DNA from: JAVVHH01 sp964613945
Lineage (GTDB): Bacteria; Pseudomonadota; Alphaproteobacteria; Acetobacterales; Acetobacteraceae
Length of the DNA stretch: 64,000 nucleotides
Assembly: GCA_964613945.1 (NCBI GenBank)
Contig: CAZTJC010000014.1
Coordinates: 1 to 64,000 of the forward strand
Direction of reading: 5' to 3'
The position numbers and the translations under genes were made by a program. Each line of letters begins with the position of its first letter. The stretch's first letter is position 1. The notes beneath the pieces were generated by a model that was not told the DNA's origin, ran no database searches, and saw nothing but the letters and a program-made list of their open reading frames with translations. Of this stretch, positions 63,458-64,000 are shown one piece after another.

Positions 63458-64000
63458 ATGGCAGGCAGGGTGATCGTGGTCGGCGGGGGCGGGTTTGGCC
63501 GCGAACTGATGTGCTGGGTCGAGGATTGTGCTGCCGCGGGAAGCTTGCCGGCCTTGGCGGGATTCATAGATGACAAGCCCGACGCGCTGCCTGCGTATGC
63601 GCCTCGTCTTGGCAGTGTGCAGGACTATCAACCCGAGGAAGGGGACCTGCTCGCGTTGGCGATCGCCAAGCCCGCGGTGAAGCGCCGCGTAACTAGGCTG
63701 CTCAAGGATCGGGGCGCGCATTTCGCCCGGGTGATCCATCCGAGCACGACCGTCGTGCGTACTGCGACGATGGGCGAGGGAGTGGTCATGTGCCCGCAGA
63801 CGATGCTGATGCCCGACAGCCGGGTAGGAGACTTTGTCACGATCCTCAATTTTTCGGGGGTCGGGCATGACAGCGTCGTCGGGGATTATACGACGTTCAG
63901 TTCGCTGTGCGACGTGACGGGCAATGTGACGGTCGGTGCCGATGTATTCGTAGGTGCAGGCGCCCGGTTGCTGCCAGGGATCAAGGTGGGTGACGGTGCG
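63458..64000 (+). CDS. Sugar O/N-acetyltransferase, PglD/NeuD family (partial, runs off the window)
   Basis: The N-terminal 181 codons are visible. VIVVGGGGFGRELMCW is the PglD N-terminal binding motif, then a linker (GDLLALAIAKPAVKRRV) and the left-handed beta-helix of hexapeptide repeats (GEGVVMCPQTMLMPDSRVGDFVTI, VGHDSVVGDYTTF, GNVTVGADVFVGAGARLL). The catalytic His is expected in VGHDSVV. It N-acetylates amino sugars such as UDP-4-amino-sugars. ATG 63458 has AGGAG seven bases upstream; ATG 63455 is adjacent. It probably follows the Rieske gene (28-base gap). The C-terminus is beyond the window. Confidence 0.82.
   Translation, partial: MAGRVIVVGGGGFGRELMCWVEDCAAAGSLPALAGFIDDKPDALPAYAPRLGSVQDYQPEEGDLLALAIAKPAVKRRVTRLLKDRGAHFARVIHPSTTVVRTATMGEGVVMCPQTMLMPDSRVGDFVTILNFSGVGHDSVVGDYTTFSSLCDVTGNVTVGADVFVGAGARLLPGIKVGDGA

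Overview
The window looks like Sphingomonadaceae DNA (Sphingomonas or a close relative). This rests on the high GC content, the codon style, an alphaproteobacterial PEP-CTERM variant, and a RepA / HTH / ParA / RHH / TraC-TraD-TraA backbone of the kind seen on sphingomonad plasmids. Species and replicon type cannot be fixed from the sequence. Plasmid-type replication, partition and mobilisation genes sit between two blocks of surface-polysaccharide genes, so a megaplasmid, a chromid, or a plasmid integrated in a chromosome are all possible.

Layout. (1) 0-33.9 kb is a large exopolysaccharide locus. It holds EpsD-like lipoprotein, GT4 and QxxRW-type GT2, WecG-type GT26, a TPR lipoprotein, GumB/Wza-type export protein, outer-membrane barrel, GumC/Wzz, separate BY-kinase, further GTs, two formyltransferase-type proteins (one fused to a propeller-like domain), two acyltransferase-3 proteins, SGNH and DUF1996 lipoproteins, flippase, deacetylase, FkbM methyltransferase and two polymerase/ligase-like membrane proteins. 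It also has a three-gene kinase / phosphatase / nucleotidyltransferase module and a PEP-CTERM zinc-metalloprotease-like protein. (2) 34-36 kb is a graveyard: a secreted-protein relic, an unknown relic and a truncated, stop-containing ugd. (3) 36-44 kb has a GT-C-like membrane protein, a tightly overlapping five-gene glycosyltransferase / methyltransferase / GtrA operon, and a second GT-C-like gene broken by several frameshifts. (4) 44-48.5 kb holds a WGR protein, rmlA-rmlB (no rmlC or rmlD here) and an L-serine ammonia-lyase behind a tandem glycine riboswitch. (5) 48.7-58 kb is the plasmid backbone: iterons and repA, HTH protein, parA and RHH partner, broken T4SS coupling protein with an IS481 remnant, traD, traC, likely oriT, TraA relaxase-helicase and a DUF6118-like protein. 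(6) 58.8-64 kb is a second polysaccharide block: small membrane protein, DegT aminotransferase, PglC-type phosphoglycosyl transferase, GT4, a Rieske oxygenase and a PglD/NeuD-type acetyltransferase cut by the window end.

How it fits together. The GT, flippase, polymerase, GumB, GumC and kinase genes make a Wzx/Wzy-type export pathway. Acyl, formyl, methyl, deacetyl and possibly nucleotide-activated substituents would decorate the polymer. EpsD, the TPR lipoprotein and the PEP-CTERM protein link the locus to exosortase systems, although no exosortase is inside the window.

The most novel signal is a family of short unspaced arrays of an octamer close to TCGACATG. There are eight arrays between 42.1 and 52.0 kb, all in one orientation, at gene boundaries and around parA and its RHH partner. 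They look like dispersed centromere/operator sites for the RHH protein.
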